A DNA stretch of 64,000 nucleotides from Ruminococcus sp. (GCA_017519415.1 JAFWSI010000070.1:1-64000); one strand, 5' to 3'. Shown: positions 41,738 through 50,495, numbered from the stretch's first letter. Notes: generated from the letters alone by a model not told the origin. Numbers and translations: made by a program.

Positions 41738-43969
41738 TCACTGCCCGAAGGGAGAGCTGCTTTCAGTGCTTCCCGCAAGCATATGGCGCAGACAAGTATA
41801 TCTCCGCGTGCGCTTGTTGTTGTCTACCATTTTATATATATTCTCCTCACTGCCGATCAGTATGAGGAGCTTTTTTGCTCTTGTAACTGCTGTGTACAGA
41901 AGATTTCTGTAGCACAGCTTGTCAAATCCGCCCATTATGGGGAGTATGACAGCTTCAAACTCGCAGCCCTGACTCTTGTGGACTGTGACTGCATAGGCGA
42001 GGTCTACCTGAGAAAGCAGGTCAAATGTGTAGGTGGCTTTTCTGCCGTCGAAGTCGATGACTGCAAGGGAACTCCTGTTGTCTATGCTGATAATGCGCCC
42101 TATGTCTCCGTTGAAGATGCCGGCGCCCTGCTCGCCGTCCCTTGACCATGTGATGTCGTAGTTGTTGCGGGTCTGCATGACCTTGTCGCCCTCGCGGTAG
42201 GTATAGACGTAGCCCTTTTTCTCCTGCCTGTTCCGTGCAGGAGGATTTAGCTCTGACTGCAAAAGCTTGTTCAGCTCCACAGTGCCCGTAACGCCCTTGC
42301 GTGAGGGAGTCAGCACCTGTATATCCTCGGTTGGGGAGTAGTTATAAGCCTTGGGGAGCCTGGTCTTTGCAAGGTCAACTATGAGCTTCAGAGCCTGCTG
42401 ATAATCGTCGCGTTTAAAGAAGAAAAAGTCGCTGTCCTTTCTTGTAAGGTCGGGATATTCTCCCGCAACTATCTTATGGGCGTTGGTCACGATACAGCTT
42501 TGCTGAGCCTGTCTGAATATCTCCTTCAGCTCTGTTACGGGAACTATCCCGCTGTCGATTATATCGCCGAGAAGATTGCCTGCCCCCACAGAGGGGAGCT
42601 GGTCGCTGTCGCCCACCATTATGAGCCTGCACCCCAGCCTTACCGCACGGAGGAGCTTCTCAAAGAGCACCACGTCCACCATTGACATCTCGTCGATTAT
42701 GAGCACGTCGCAGTCAAGGGGATTGTTCTCGTTGTGGGCAAAGGTCAGCTTGTCTCCCGAATCGTAAACCACTTCAAGGAGTCTGTGGATGGTCCGGGCT
42801 TCGCAGCCTGCCAGGTCAGACATACGCTTTGCGGCACGTCCTGTGGGAGCTGCAAGGAGCACCTTCATGCCCTTTTTTTCAAATATGGAGATAATGGCGT
42901 TTAGGGTGGTGGTCTTGCCTGTGCCGGGACCGCCCGTCAGAACCATGAGTCCCCGTGAAACAGCGGTGGTTATTGCCTGCCGCTGGAGCTTTTCGTATTT
43001 GATGTTATGCTCCTCTTCCTCGATGTCTATGAGAGTATTGTAATCGAAGTCCTCGGGAGAGGAGAAGTCTTTCAGTATATGTAACCTGTCGGCTATGAAG
43101 CTCTCCGCATAGAAGTAATCAGGAAGATAGACGAATTCTATCTCATTCCTGATGTATTCAAAGAGCTCGTTGTCTTCAAGTGCGGCATTGTATGCGCTGT
43201 AGAAGTCGCTTTCCGTTACGCCGAGGGCATCCTGAGCCTTTTTGGCCAGCACCTCAAGGGGCAGACAGGTGTGACCTATGCCGCCGTTGGCGCGGAGAAT
43301 ATACTGAACACCCGCTATTATACGCTTTCTGTCGTTGCGGGCGATGTGCATATCGTGGGCGATAGTGTCAGCCTTTGAAAAGTCCAGCTCTATGTAATCG
43401 CCGCACAGCAGATAGGGATTGAGCCTTAAAAGCGTCATTGCGTCGGTGCCGTACTTCCTGTAGGTGTTCATGGCAAAGCGGGACTTTATCTCATACTGTG
43501 ACAGGAAGGACATAAGGTTCCGCAGACAGAAAAGTTTCTGCGCTTCTGCGGCGATGTCATCGCACTTTTTGGGGGATATGCCCTTTATCTCCGCAAGACG
43601 GAAGGGCGCGTTCTCCATTATGTCAAGAGTGCGGTCGCCGAATACGTCTACTATCTTTTTGGCAAGTCCGGGACCTATGCCCTTTACGGCACCGGAAGCA
43701 AGGTATTTCTCGATATTTACAACAGTTTCGGGGAGCTTCCTTTCGCAGTACACTGCGCTGAACTGAGTTCCGAAGCGGGGGTGGGCGATGTAGCTGCCCT
43801 CGAGGATAAGGCCTTCGCCCTCTTCGATGTCTCCCAGCTCTCCCACAACGGTTATAAGCTCACCGCCTGCATCGAGGTCAAGCACGATGTAGCCGTTATT
43901 CTCGTTTTTGTAAAGGACATTTTCCACAGTGCCCTCGATGTGAAGGACCTCGTGCTCCACCGTTTTCAC
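41738..43969 (-). CDS. recD2: RecD2-type ATP-dependent DNA helicase
   Basis: The 743-residue superfamily 1B 5'-3' helicase acts in DNA repair independently of RecBC. It has an N-terminal OB-like region and helix-hairpin-helix motifs (KGIGPGLAKKIVDVFG near 95), Walker A LTGGPGTGKTTTLNAI near 340, LLAAPTGRAAKRM near 370, IIDEMSMVD near 420, VGDSDQLPSVGAG near 447 and the C-terminal motifs YAVTVHKSQGCEFEAVILP near 670 and YTAVTRAKKLLILIG near 700. The length and HhH motifs fit RecD2 (YrrC), not the RecBCD subunit. Confidence 0.94.
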   Translation of the reverse strand: MKTVEHEVLHIEGTVENVLYKNENNGYIVLDLDAGGELITVVGELGDIEEGEGLILEGSYIAHPRFGTQFSAVYCERKLPETVVNIEKYLASGAVKGIGPGLAKKIVDVFGDRTLDIMENAPFRLAEIKGISPKKCDDIAAEAQKLFCLRNLMSFLSQYEIKSRFAMNTYRKYGTDAMTLLRLNPYLLCGDYIELDFSKADTIAHDMHIARNDRKRIIAGVQYILRANGGIGHTCLPLEVLAKKAQDALGVTESDFYSAYNAALEDNELFEYIRNEIEFVYLPDYFYAESFIADRLHILKDFSSPEDFDYNTLIDIEEEEHNIKYEKLQRQAITTAVSRGLMVLTGGPGTGKTTTLNAIISIFEKKGMKVLLAAPTGRAAKRMSDLAGCEARTIHRLLEVVYDSGDKLTFAHNENNPLDCDVLIIDEMSMVDVVLFEKLLRAVRLGCRLIMVGDSDQLPSVGAGNLLGDIIDSGIVPVTELKEIFRQAQQSCIVTNAHKIVAGEYPDLTRKDSDFFFFKRDDYQQALKLIVDLAKTRLPKAYNYSPTEDIQVLTPSRKGVTGTVELNKLLQSELNPPARNRQEKKGYVYTYREGDKVMQTRNNYDITWSRDGEQGAGIFNGDIGRIISIDNRSSLAVIDFDGRKATYTFDLLSQVDLAYAVTVHKSQGCEFEAVILPIMGGFDKLCYRNLLYTAVTRAKKLLILIGSEENIYKMVDNNKRTRRYTCLRHMLAGSTESSSPFGQ

Positions 43970-43994
43970 CTCTGCACATAAAAATACATCTTAT

Positions 43995-44023
43995 ATTATA
44001 ACATACTATAGGATATAATGCAA
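43995..44023 (-). promoter_or_regulatory. Promoter of recD2-mreB
   Basis: On the minus strand TTGCAT (44023-44018), 17 bases, TATAAT (44000-43995), 26 bases before the recD2 ATG. Confidence 0.75.
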
Positions 44024-44090
44024 GTAGTGATTAGTAATTAGTGATTAGTGATTAGGTTGTAGGGGCTGCCTTTGGCAGTCCGCTTTTTTG
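44024..44090. repeat. TTAGT-rich tract with GTAGGGG hairpin
   Basis: AGTGATTAGT units (44027-44055) lead to TGTAGGGGCTGCC, TTT and GGCAGTCC, then GCTTTTTTG. The lead-in and TGTAGGGG start are shared with the copies at 17381 and 40586, though the stem sequence differs. As a hairpin with T-run it could terminate plus-strand transcripts, but no plus gene precedes it. Confidence 0.5.
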
Positions 44091-44109
44091 TTCTTAGTGC
44101 TTGCTGAGT

Positions 44110-44445
44110 TTACAAGCTTATTCTCAGTTTGTTTTCGAGTTCTGCGGCGGTTGTAAGCTCCATAGCATGATAGTGAGCGCAGAAATCCCTGCAAAGCTGT
44201 ATCTGCTCCTGAGTGCCGTCGATATCAATGAGCAGCACCGTTTCGATAAAGCTGCTGCCCTCCTCGATAAGTGAAGCTATGTATTCCAGACGCTGCGGGA
44301 GCTCCTTATCCTGCGCGTATACGGGCAGAGCGACGCACAGGGGGTAGCTTTTGTTTTTCAGCTTGGAGCATAGAAACAGGCAGAATATCTCTGCGGAGGC
44401 AACAAGTATCACAACAACTATGGCGGCAATATCTGTTTTTTCCAT
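44110..44445 (-). CDS. Hypothetical single-span membrane protein
   Basis: The 111-residue protein has one N-terminal membrane span (IAAIVVVILVASAEIFCLFL, residues 6-25) and a cytosolic domain of about 80 residues with a predicted alternation of helix and strand (LPQRLEYIASLIEEG, FIETVLLIDIDGTQEQIQLC). I recognise no family. It stands alone, 79 bases after the GNAT gene start-side neighbour, with AGGAGTGG before the ATG at 44445. The coding pattern and ribosome site support it as real. Confidence 0.6.
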   Translation of the reverse strand: MEKTDIAAIVVVILVASAEIFCLFLCSKLKNKSYPLCVALPVYAQDKELPQRLEYIASLIEEGSSFIETVLLIDIDGTQEQIQLCRDFCAHYHAMELTTAAELENKLRISL

Positions 44446-44524
44446 AAAACCACTCCTTACGCCTTATTATATGAGGAGCGTGGTCGCGGTGACACAAAAG
44501 GACGGTGATATCACCGCCCAGATA

Positions 44525-45262
44525 TTATTTTTTTCGTATCAATATACATTCATCGCGTTTGACAAATCCCAGCCTTTCGGCTACACGTGCCGAGCCGAGA
44601 TTTGAGCGCTGACAAGTCCATGCAGGACACTTTTCGGGGAGTATATCTTTTATCAATGCGGCGGCTGCCGCAAGAGCAAGACCGCGGTGTCTGTGGGCTT
44701 CGGCAGTCTCGATACCGATATCGACCTCGTTGCTGCTTACCGCTGACGAAAATGCCCACGAAACAGGCTCATTTCCATGCATTACGCAAATACCACAGCC
44801 GTTTTTACTGTATTCTTCATAGCTGTTCCAGTAAACTGAGGGAGCAACATGCCCTGTCAGTCTGCTGAACAGCTCTTCATCTATTCTGCGGAGAGCAAAG
44901 CCGTCAGGGAGACCTATCTCGGGAGCTTTTTCGTGTGGATAGCTGTAGATATCTCTCGGGACAAGCTCAACATCGCCGTATTGAAGGAGCTTTTGAGCAA
45001 TTGAAGCTTTCTGACACAGGAATTTAAGACTTTCGGAAAGAATCAGCTCATGTATTTCGCGGAGCTCTGCTTCACTGTGATCTCCGGACATAAAAGTGAA
45101 ATTGCTTTTGTGGCGTATGAGTATAAGGCTTTCGCTTTCGTTTGTGTATATGCAACCGCTCTGCCTGCCCTCAACAACTGAAAGAGGGAACACTCTGCAA
45201 AATGTAATGCTCTCTGCGCAGGGAAAAAAACGGCTGTGCTCTGAAACAGGTATTTCTTTCAT
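44525..45262 (-). CDS. GNAT acetyltransferase, PF12746-like
   Basis: The 245-residue protein has an N-terminal half without a recognisable motif and a C-terminal GNAT half with VDIGIETAEAHRHRGLALAAAAALI near residue 190 and NLGSARVAERLGFVKRDECI near 225. The arrangement fits the GNAT_acetyltran family (PF12746) common in clostridia, substrate unknown. The ATG at 45262 has GAGGTGAT upstream. It is isolated, with a terminator-separated operon upstream. Confidence 0.8.
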   Translation of the reverse strand: MKEIPVSEHSRFFPCAESITFCRVFPLSVVEGRQSGCIYTNESESLILIRHKSNFTFMSGDHSEAELREIHELILSESLKFLCQKASIAQKLLQYGDVELVPRDIYSYPHEKAPEIGLPDGFALRRIDEELFSRLTGHVAPSVYWNSYEEYSKNGCGICVMHGNEPVSWAFSSAVSSNEVDIGIETAEAHRHRGLALAAAAALIKDILPEKCPAWTCQRSNLGSARVAERLGFVKRDECILIRKK

Positions 45263-45308
45263 GGTATCACCTCGGTATTATTATATCATTTTCACTGAAT
45301 GAGTGCAA

Positions 45309-45336
45309 TAAAAAGCTCCCCGAAGGGAGCTTTGAT
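45309..45336 (-). terminator. Terminator after the acyltransferase gene
   Basis: AAAGCTCCC/GGGAGCTTT around CGAA, followed on the minus strand by TTTTTATT. Confidence 0.85.
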
Positions 45337-46383
45337 TCATATTATCTTCTTCGCATAGGGAACGAGTTTCAGCAGTCTTGTTATAACATAGGAAATAACG
45401 AGAGTTACTATGCATATGCCGATGACTGCTATAGTACCGCCGTGCTCGAAGGGGTTGAACTTAAGGACTAAGAAAATATATCTATCAACTGCCATGTGTA
45501 TTAAAAATATTCCCAATGAACAGTTATCCAGTTCTGCTGCGATAGTATCAAGAACAGGAACAGGTTTGTTTTTGGTCTTACGTAAATATCCAAATGCCCC
45601 AATAGAAGATGCTACATAAACGGGAAATGCGTAGACATTTAACAAAGAAGTAATTTTATTACTTGTTTCCGGAGCATTTTCAGATATGGAAAAACTGTAT
45701 GATGTAAGCATAACAATGATTCCCATGCATATAAGAAACATCAGTCCGCAGGCATTTTTAGGTAGTTTTATTATTCCAGTATGGAGAACATGACCTAAGA
45801 AAAGATAAAACGGATAAATGCTGAATACACATATATAAAATGGTAGCTTTTTACCGGACACATTTTCAATAAAAGGAATTGCAGATAGGAAAACAAAGTA
45901 CACAAGAAGTAAGTATTTAAGTTCATTTGGCTTTGCGTTGCAACTTATGATTTTGTATATCGGCAAAAGTGCATAAATACCCAGCAAAAGATAGATATAC
46001 CACATATGCATCCAACCGGTGCCAAGAAAAATATCGCTTAGTGTATCTTTTATGGTATCCGTAAAGGATGAATGAATTAACAATAGCATATCAAATACAG
46101 AAAATAAGAATGAAAAAACTATGAGTGCTATTGCCATTCGTGGGATATATTTACCAAATAGCTTTTTAGGTGTCAGTATTCTGTTCCTGTCAAGTAGCAG
46201 GGCTCCAGACACCATTACAAAACAAGGGACTGCCCACATCATACAATTTCTGACACTCATCATGGTACATTGAGCATTTAAACTTGCAGAGTAAATATTT
46301 GCTGCTAAAAATGTATGTAATACAGTGACAGCAATACATGCAAGAGCCTTCAAACGACTAAGGTAAAGTATTTTGTTATTCAT
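45337..46383 (-). CDS. Acyltransferase 3 family membrane protein
   Basis: The 348-residue protein has about ten membrane spans and the acyltransferase-3 opening YLSRLKALACIAVTVLHTFL with its His, typical of OatA/WecH-like enzymes that O-acetylate cell-surface glycans. The C-terminal FLIHMAVDRYIFLVLK fits. Its coding DNA is strikingly AT-rich compared with all genes around it, so it was probably acquired by transfer. It lies nine bases after the lipoprotein gene and so is joined to the transglutaminase-lipoprotein transcript; its product may decorate the same surface. Confidence 0.88.
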   Translation of the reverse strand: MNNKILYLSRLKALACIAVTVLHTFLAANIYSASLNAQCTMMSVRNCMMWAVPCFVMVSGALLLDRNRILTPKKLFGKYIPRMAIALIVFSFLFSVFDMLLLIHSSFTDTIKDTLSDIFLGTGWMHMWYIYLLLGIYALLPIYKIISCNAKPNELKYLLLVYFVFLSAIPFIENVSGKKLPFYICVFSIYPFYLFLGHVLHTGIIKLPKNACGLMFLICMGIIVMLTSYSFSISENAPETSNKITSLLNVYAFPVYVASSIGAFGYLRKTKNKPVPVLDTIAAELDNCSLGIFLIHMAVDRYIFLVLKFNPFEHGGTIAVIGICIVTLVISYVITRLLKLVPYAKKII

Positions 46384-46391
46384 ATTTTTAT

Positions 46392-47183
46392 TTATTCAGG
46401 ATTAGAAGGAAAAGTAGCAAATTGACCGCCACAACCTGTTGCGGGTTCTTGAGCCTGTGTTTCCGGCGGATTTGTAGGTTCAACATATACGGTTGTAGGC
46501 TCTACATAAACAGTGGTGGGAGCCTGAGTATAAACGGGAGCCTGAGTCTGCGGCTGAGTATATACGGGCTCAGTGTAATTATTGCTTTCTGTACGCTTTG
46601 CCGTAGTTGCCTCTGTGGAGGGCTCAGTAGTCTCGATCATTTCCTCCGCTTCCTTGGTGGAGACCTTCTTATTGGCGCTCTTTGACATATACTCTATATA
46701 AGCGGTGTCCTTTGACATAAGGATAGTACCGCTGTCGATGTCGCCGAAGGGGAACTGATGAAGAACGGCTACCTTCTTATCGCTGAACTCGATAAGGATA
46801 GTGAATTCCTCGGAAGTGAGGGCGTCACTGTCTCCGTAGGTGGAGAGATCTGTATTCAGCGGAACGTAGTAGAGCTGACGCTTTTCGTCCTTGACGAAGG
46901 GATCGCCTTCCTCAAGCATATTTGCGGGATAATCCTGCTGCGACGAGCCCTTTACCGTAAAGGCTGTAATGTCCTTGCCGGTCTTGTTCTCGAGAGTAAC
47001 TATGTATACCGAGGAGCCCGAGGCCTTTACGCCGATAAGCTTCATATGCTTGGGTTCGGTCACAGGCTCGGTGGTAGCCTCAGCTGTAGTAGTCTCCGTG
47101 GGAACTGTAGCGGCGGGCGTTACACTGCCGCAGCCCGTAAGGGCAAGTGCGGCAAGAAAGGGGATAATGGTGAGTTTTTTCAT
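46392..47183 (-). CDS. Surface lipoprotein with Thr/Pro-rich tail
   Basis: The 263-residue protein has a lipoprotein signal ending LALTGCGS (lipobox cysteine near residue 18), a Thr-rich stretch (20-42), a folded region (45-160: KLIGVKASGSSVYIVTLENK, FTVKGSSQQDYPANML, TILIEFSDKKVAVLHQFPFG), and a Thr/Gln/Pro tail with repeats TTVYVEP and TQAPVYTQ. The folded region resembles small beta-sandwich (FxLYD-like) domains; function unknown. It is 17 bases after the dockerin-transglutaminase gene, suggesting a shared surface role. RBS GGAGGAAAT before the ATG. Confidence 0.75.
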   Translation of the reverse strand: MKKLTIIPFLAALALTGCGSVTPAATVPTETTTAEATTEPVTEPKHMKLIGVKASGSSVYIVTLENKTGKDITAFTVKGSSQQDYPANMLEEGDPFVKDEKRQLYYVPLNTDLSTYGDSDALTSEEFTILIEFSDKKVAVLHQFPFGDIDSGTILMSKDTAYIEYMSKSANKKVSTKEAEEMIETTEPSTEATTAKRTESNNYTEPVYTQPQTQAPVYTQAPTTVYVEPTTVYVEPTNPPETQAQEPATGCGGQFATFPSNPE

Positions 47184-47200
47184 TAATATTTCCTCCTGGA

Positions 47201-48613
47201 TCAGCTCATGACAGAATCCTTGACGTACATCCAGGTACCTGACTGTCCGTAGGTTATCATATAGCCGTTAAGATTTGTTTCTTGTGCAAAATCGGGATCA
47301 CATACATATACAGTGCCGTTTACGGTGATCTCTACCCATGAGTGAGGACCGTAGTCGCCTGCCATGAGAGGAACTCTTCCCGAGATCTGATGTGCGTCGT
47401 AGCCGAGAAGCTTGGCCATTTCGCAGAACATAGCCGCCATAACGTAGCAGTTGCCCTTTCCGTTGGTGAAGCCGTAATCAGCATACCACTCCATGGACGT
47501 ATTGTCGTCCTGAGGCATATCGGGTGTATGGCCGTAGTAGGTAATGGAAGAAGCAGCGGTGAAGGCAGCCTTAAGGTCTCTGCCGATCTCGTTGAGCTTC
47601 TTTTCCGCAAGGGGATACTGTACGGTAGTGGTGGTAGTTGTTGTGGTTGTTGTTGTCGCAGTCGTGCTTACCGTCCAATTAGCCTCCTGAGCGTAATATT
47701 CATCCTTGGGGATGACCGCTTTCACTATGGAAGCAGCGCAGAATTCAGCAGATTCCGGCATAACGTACTGACTTGCGGAAACTGTGACCTTACCGTCTGC
47801 ATAGCTGACAGATGTGATCTTTACGCCCGGAACCGACTTGTACTCGGTCGCAGGGTCGGCAGTTTTCTGCATATAATCCATATTTGCGTAGCCCGAGATA
47901 CCGTTGTAGGTAACGTGAGCCCACTGGCCGCTGCCGTGGGAAACGGGAATAACGGCGTTTGGCGGGATACGTCCTATGGATTCGGAGCTTGCCGAATGCT
48001 CCTTGCGTATGTTAAGGTAAGAAGTTACATTCTTTGTGGTGTATGTACCTGCATAGGAGGTACTGCATCCGCAGCTGAGCCTTGTTACCGTGTGAGGGAT
48101 CGCATACTCATCGGGATCGAAATAGAAGGGCTTTACTATTAATACCGATTCATTGAAGAAGCTGTCACCGTACTTCTTGAGCTGCTCATTTACAACGCTC
48201 TCCGAGAAATAAGGAGAGAGAGCAGCCTTGAGCTCTGATGTGCTCTTTACTGCGGCGCCGCCCTCTTCGAGAGCGAGCTTCTTTACAGCGTCGGAATAGC
48301 CCGAATTCATTCTGTCTGTAGCATCGGTGTGGTCAAGCTCCCTGGGAGTTGACAGGATAAGCTTTCTGAGAGCAACTACGTCATAGACATTTATGCTTCC
48401 GTCATCGTTCACGTCGGCAGCGTCGGTCTGACCGGCTGTGAGATCCTTGTTTCCGAGGATATGCTCCTGAAGGATGTTAAGGTCTGCTGCGGCGATAACC
48501 CCGTCGCCGTCAATGTCTCCCTTTGCAGAGGCAGCAACGGCGCCCGAGGGGAGAACAGATGCCGCGGTTACAGCGGCTGCAAGCAGTATGCTCAGTAGCT
48601 TCTTGTTTTTCAT
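47201..48613 (-). CDS. Secreted dockerin - SH3 - transglutaminase-like protein
   Basis: The 470-residue protein has a signal peptide (1-30), a dockerin (31-90: GDIDGDGVIAAADLNILQEH, DVNDDGSINVYDVVALRKLI), an unassigned middle (100-190), an SH3-type domain (195-250: SYLNIRKEHSASSESIGRIP, GYANMDYM), a short Thr linker (about 320-335) and a transglutaminase-like domain (340-470). The triad is visible: Cys in GKGNCYVMAAMFCEMAK, His in GPHSWVEI and Asp in VYVCDPDF. Such domains cleave or crosslink peptides; the SH3 suggests binding to the cell wall. It is cellulosomal by its dockerin. The downstream lipoprotein and acyltransferase are probably on the same transcript. Confidence 0.9.
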   Translation of the reverse strand: MKNKKLLSILLAAAVTAASVLPSGAVAASAKGDIDGDGVIAAADLNILQEHILGNKDLTAGQTDAADVNDDGSINVYDVVALRKLILSTPRELDHTDATDRMNSGYSDAVKKLALEEGGAAVKSTSELKAALSPYFSESVVNEQLKKYGDSFFNESVLIVKPFYFDPDEYAIPHTVTRLSCGCSTSYAGTYTTKNVTSYLNIRKEHSASSESIGRIPPNAVIPVSHGSGQWAHVTYNGISGYANMDYMQKTADPATEYKSVPGVKITSVSYADGKVTVSASQYVMPESAEFCAASIVKAVIPKDEYYAQEANWTVSTTATTTTTTTTTTTVQYPLAEKKLNEIGRDLKAAFTAASSITYYGHTPDMPQDDNTSMEWYADYGFTNGKGNCYVMAAMFCEMAKLLGYDAHQISGRVPLMAGDYGPHSWVEITVNGTVYVCDPDFAQETNLNGYMITYGQSGTWMYVKDSVMS

Positions 48614-48657
48614 GGTTATATTTATCTTCCTTTCGCTCTATGGCATTTTTTCTTTAC

Positions 48658-48686
48658 ATATTAACATAACGAAGCTGCAAAGTAAA
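48658..48686 (-). promoter_or_regulatory. Candidate promoter of the dockerin-transglutaminase operon
   Basis: On the minus strand TTTACT (48686-48681), 17 bases, TAATAT (48663-48658). Both boxes are weaker than those of housekeeping genes here, which would fit use of an alternative sigma or an activator. Confidence 0.4.
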
Positions 48687-48797
48687 ATGTGACATAATAT
48701 ATGGAAAAAATTTCAGATATACTTATGAAATATTTGTGCATAAAGCCATGATAGTATGTATGCCTGTTGATACGTCCCGGCATCTGCAGCTTTTTTC

Positions 48798-49970
48798 CTA
48801 TCTGAGGATCTGTTCGGCCTCGTCCCTGCGGAAGTAAAGTCCGCCTGCGACAGAGCAGTAATATGCGCCTGTGAGCTCAAATATGCCTGCGGATTCTTTT
48901 CCGTGAGGAATGAAGGAACCGTCGGGAAGCTCGTTCCCGCTTCTGTCCAGGAAGAAAATGCAGCTGTCTCCGTCAGTCAGCTCAAAGCGGCTGCCGGCGT
49001 GATCGTATACGGACGTATTGTACGGATCGTCGATATACCGTGATTCTGGGTGTATCCTCAGGAATTCCTCCGCAGGAATACAGCCTCCGCTGACAAAGAC
49101 GGTCAGCCTGTCATTGGCATCAAGATCGCCCTTGAATACCTTTTCGACCGTCAGGTCTGCGGCTGTCATCGGTGAGCCGCCTATAGAAGTATACACCTTT
49201 TTATCAACTTTTGCAAGTACTACGGCGCAGGAATTTTTAAACATTTCGGAAACAGTTCCGTCTTCGCCCTTTGCTCCGTCATTACCCGGCCGGCCTGTAA
49301 AGCCCTCCTTTTCTTCGCTGCCTTTGTCATTGTATATGAGGTCGTCGGCATCGAGAATATTGCTTCTGACAGGATATACCACCTCGGGAGCCACCCTCAG
49401 ATCCTTGTATGTGCGGCCCATATCCACGGGAATACCGGTTCTGGAAGTTTCAGGAATCCGGTCGGTGGTGGCGGCGGCTGTGGTTTCCTCGGGCTTGGGC
49501 TCGGAAGCTGTAGTGCGGACCGTTGTTATGCTGCCCTCTGCCGAGGACGCAGGTGCGGCAGAGGTACTCTTTGAGCCGTCTGTGCCTTTTGCGTCATTTT
49601 TATCGTTTGTTCTGACGGCGGAAGTCGTTACGGTGCCGGTATTGGAAGTGACGCTTGTTTTTTCTGTTACCGCTGCGGAAACAGCAGTTGTCCCGCCTTC
49701 GCCATTTATGTTGGTGGTAACAGTGGTTACCGGCGTGGATTCGGTATTTTTTCCGTTGAATCCCAGCCTGTTCTTCGGAAGATGAGCTGCCACGCCGATG
49801 ACTATTGCGACAACAGCCGCAGCGGCCGCTGTTCTCATTACAATGGGTAACAGGGGAGCCTTATGCTGTTTTGCGTCAAAACGTCTGAATTCTTCCGTGA
49901 ATTCGGATTTTCTGTCAGGTGCGGGAATTCCGAAGGCTTCCGTAAGTCTTATCCTTTCCTTTTCAGTCAT
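48798..49970 (-). CDS. Membrane anti-sigma factor-like protein with extracellular domain
   Basis: The 390-residue protein has a cytosolic N-terminus of about 45 residues, one membrane span (MRTAAAAAVVAIVIGVAAHL, about 45-64) and an outer part: a Thr/Ser/Ala-rich linker (75-180), a stretch of six Gly-X-Y triplets (GFTGRPGNDGAKGEDG near 235) and a folded domain (245-390: AVVLAKVDKKVYTSIGGSPM, TVEKVFKGDL, DSCIFFLDRSG). Its ATG overlaps the sigma factor stop (ATGA), as in ECF sigma/anti-sigma pairs. No zinc-binding anti-sigma motif is visible, so the inhibitory contact is inferred from layout. It could sense a surface or polysaccharide signal. Confidence 0.75.
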   Translation of the reverse strand: MTEKERIRLTEAFGIPAPDRKSEFTEEFRRFDAKQHKAPLLPIVMRTAAAAAVVAIVIGVAAHLPKNRLGFNGKNTESTPVTTVTTNINGEGGTTAVSAAVTEKTSVTSNTGTVTTSAVRTNDKNDAKGTDGSKSTSAAPASSAEGSITTVRTTASEPKPEETTAAATTDRIPETSRTGIPVDMGRTYKDLRVAPEVVYPVRSNILDADDLIYNDKGSEEKEGFTGRPGNDGAKGEDGTVSEMFKNSCAVVLAKVDKKVYTSIGGSPMTAADLTVEKVFKGDLDANDRLTVFVSGGCIPAEEFLRIHPESRYIDDPYNTSVYDHAGSRFELTDGDSCIFFLDRSGNELPDGSFIPHGKESAGIFELTGAYYCSVAGGLYFRRDEAEQILR

Positions 49971-50428
49971 AAAAGCTCCTCCTTTCCCAGATGCGTTCTG
50001 AGCGTACCGAGAATACGCGTTATCCTGCGGTTCAGTGCGAACCGCGAAATATTGTGAAGTTTTGCGATAACGTTCACGGGAACTTCATTGACATAGCGCA
50101 GCAGTATTATTTCTCTGTCCTCCTGACTGAGGCTGTCGAGGGCTTTTTTCAGCTCGAAGCTGTCAAGCACATCGTCCTCGAGGCGTTCGGGAGAGGCTTC
50201 CGTTTCATCCAGCTCTATTGCTTTCTTTTTACGGAATTCATCGGTACAGAGGTTGCCTGCAATGGTGTAGAGAAGCTGCAGGGTCTTGTCGATGCTGCTG
50301 TAACGGGGATGCTGGAGATAACGCAGGAAGGTCTCCTGAGTGAGGTCCTCCGCAGTCTCCTTATGGTGGACGCGGATATAGCAGTATCTGTATATCTTGT
50401 CATACTGCTCGTCAATATCGAAAGACAC
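49967..50428 (-). CDS. ECF-family RNA polymerase sigma factor
   Basis: The 153-residue sigma-70 factor has region 2 (IYRYCYIRVHHKETAEDLTQ, QETFLRYL near 37) and region 4 (ALDSLSQEDREIILLRYVNE near 110, HNISRFALNRRITRILGTLR). Translation starts at GTG 50428, directly after GGAGG; the longer frame to 50692 has no ribosome site and its predicted N-terminus crosses the promoter. It is four-base overlapped with the anti-sigma gene. Between dockerin genes on both sides, it is a candidate regulator of cellulosome or surface genes. Confidence 0.88.
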   Translation of the reverse strand: MSFDIDEQYDKIYRYCYIRVHHKETAEDLTQETFLRYLQHPRYSSIDKTLQLLYTIAGNLCTDEFRKKKAIELDETEASPERLEDDVLDSFELKKALDSLSQEDREIILLRYVNEVPVNVIAKLHNISRFALNRRITRILGTLRTHLGKEELL

Positions 50429-50458
50429 AGCGCCACCTCCAGTTACAGTTATAGTAAC

Positions 50459-50495
50459 ATTATAACATATTCCGGGAAATAATGCAACATTGCAT
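50459..50495 (-). promoter_or_regulatory. Promoter of the ECF sigma gene with palindrome
   Basis: On the minus strand TTGCAT (50487-50482), 17 bases, TATAAT (50464-50459). The -35 box is one arm of an inverted repeat ATGCAA-CA-TTGCAT (50482-50495), and GTTAC-N7-GTAAC (50442-50458) lies just after the -10 box; both could bind a regulator. Confidence 0.7.
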
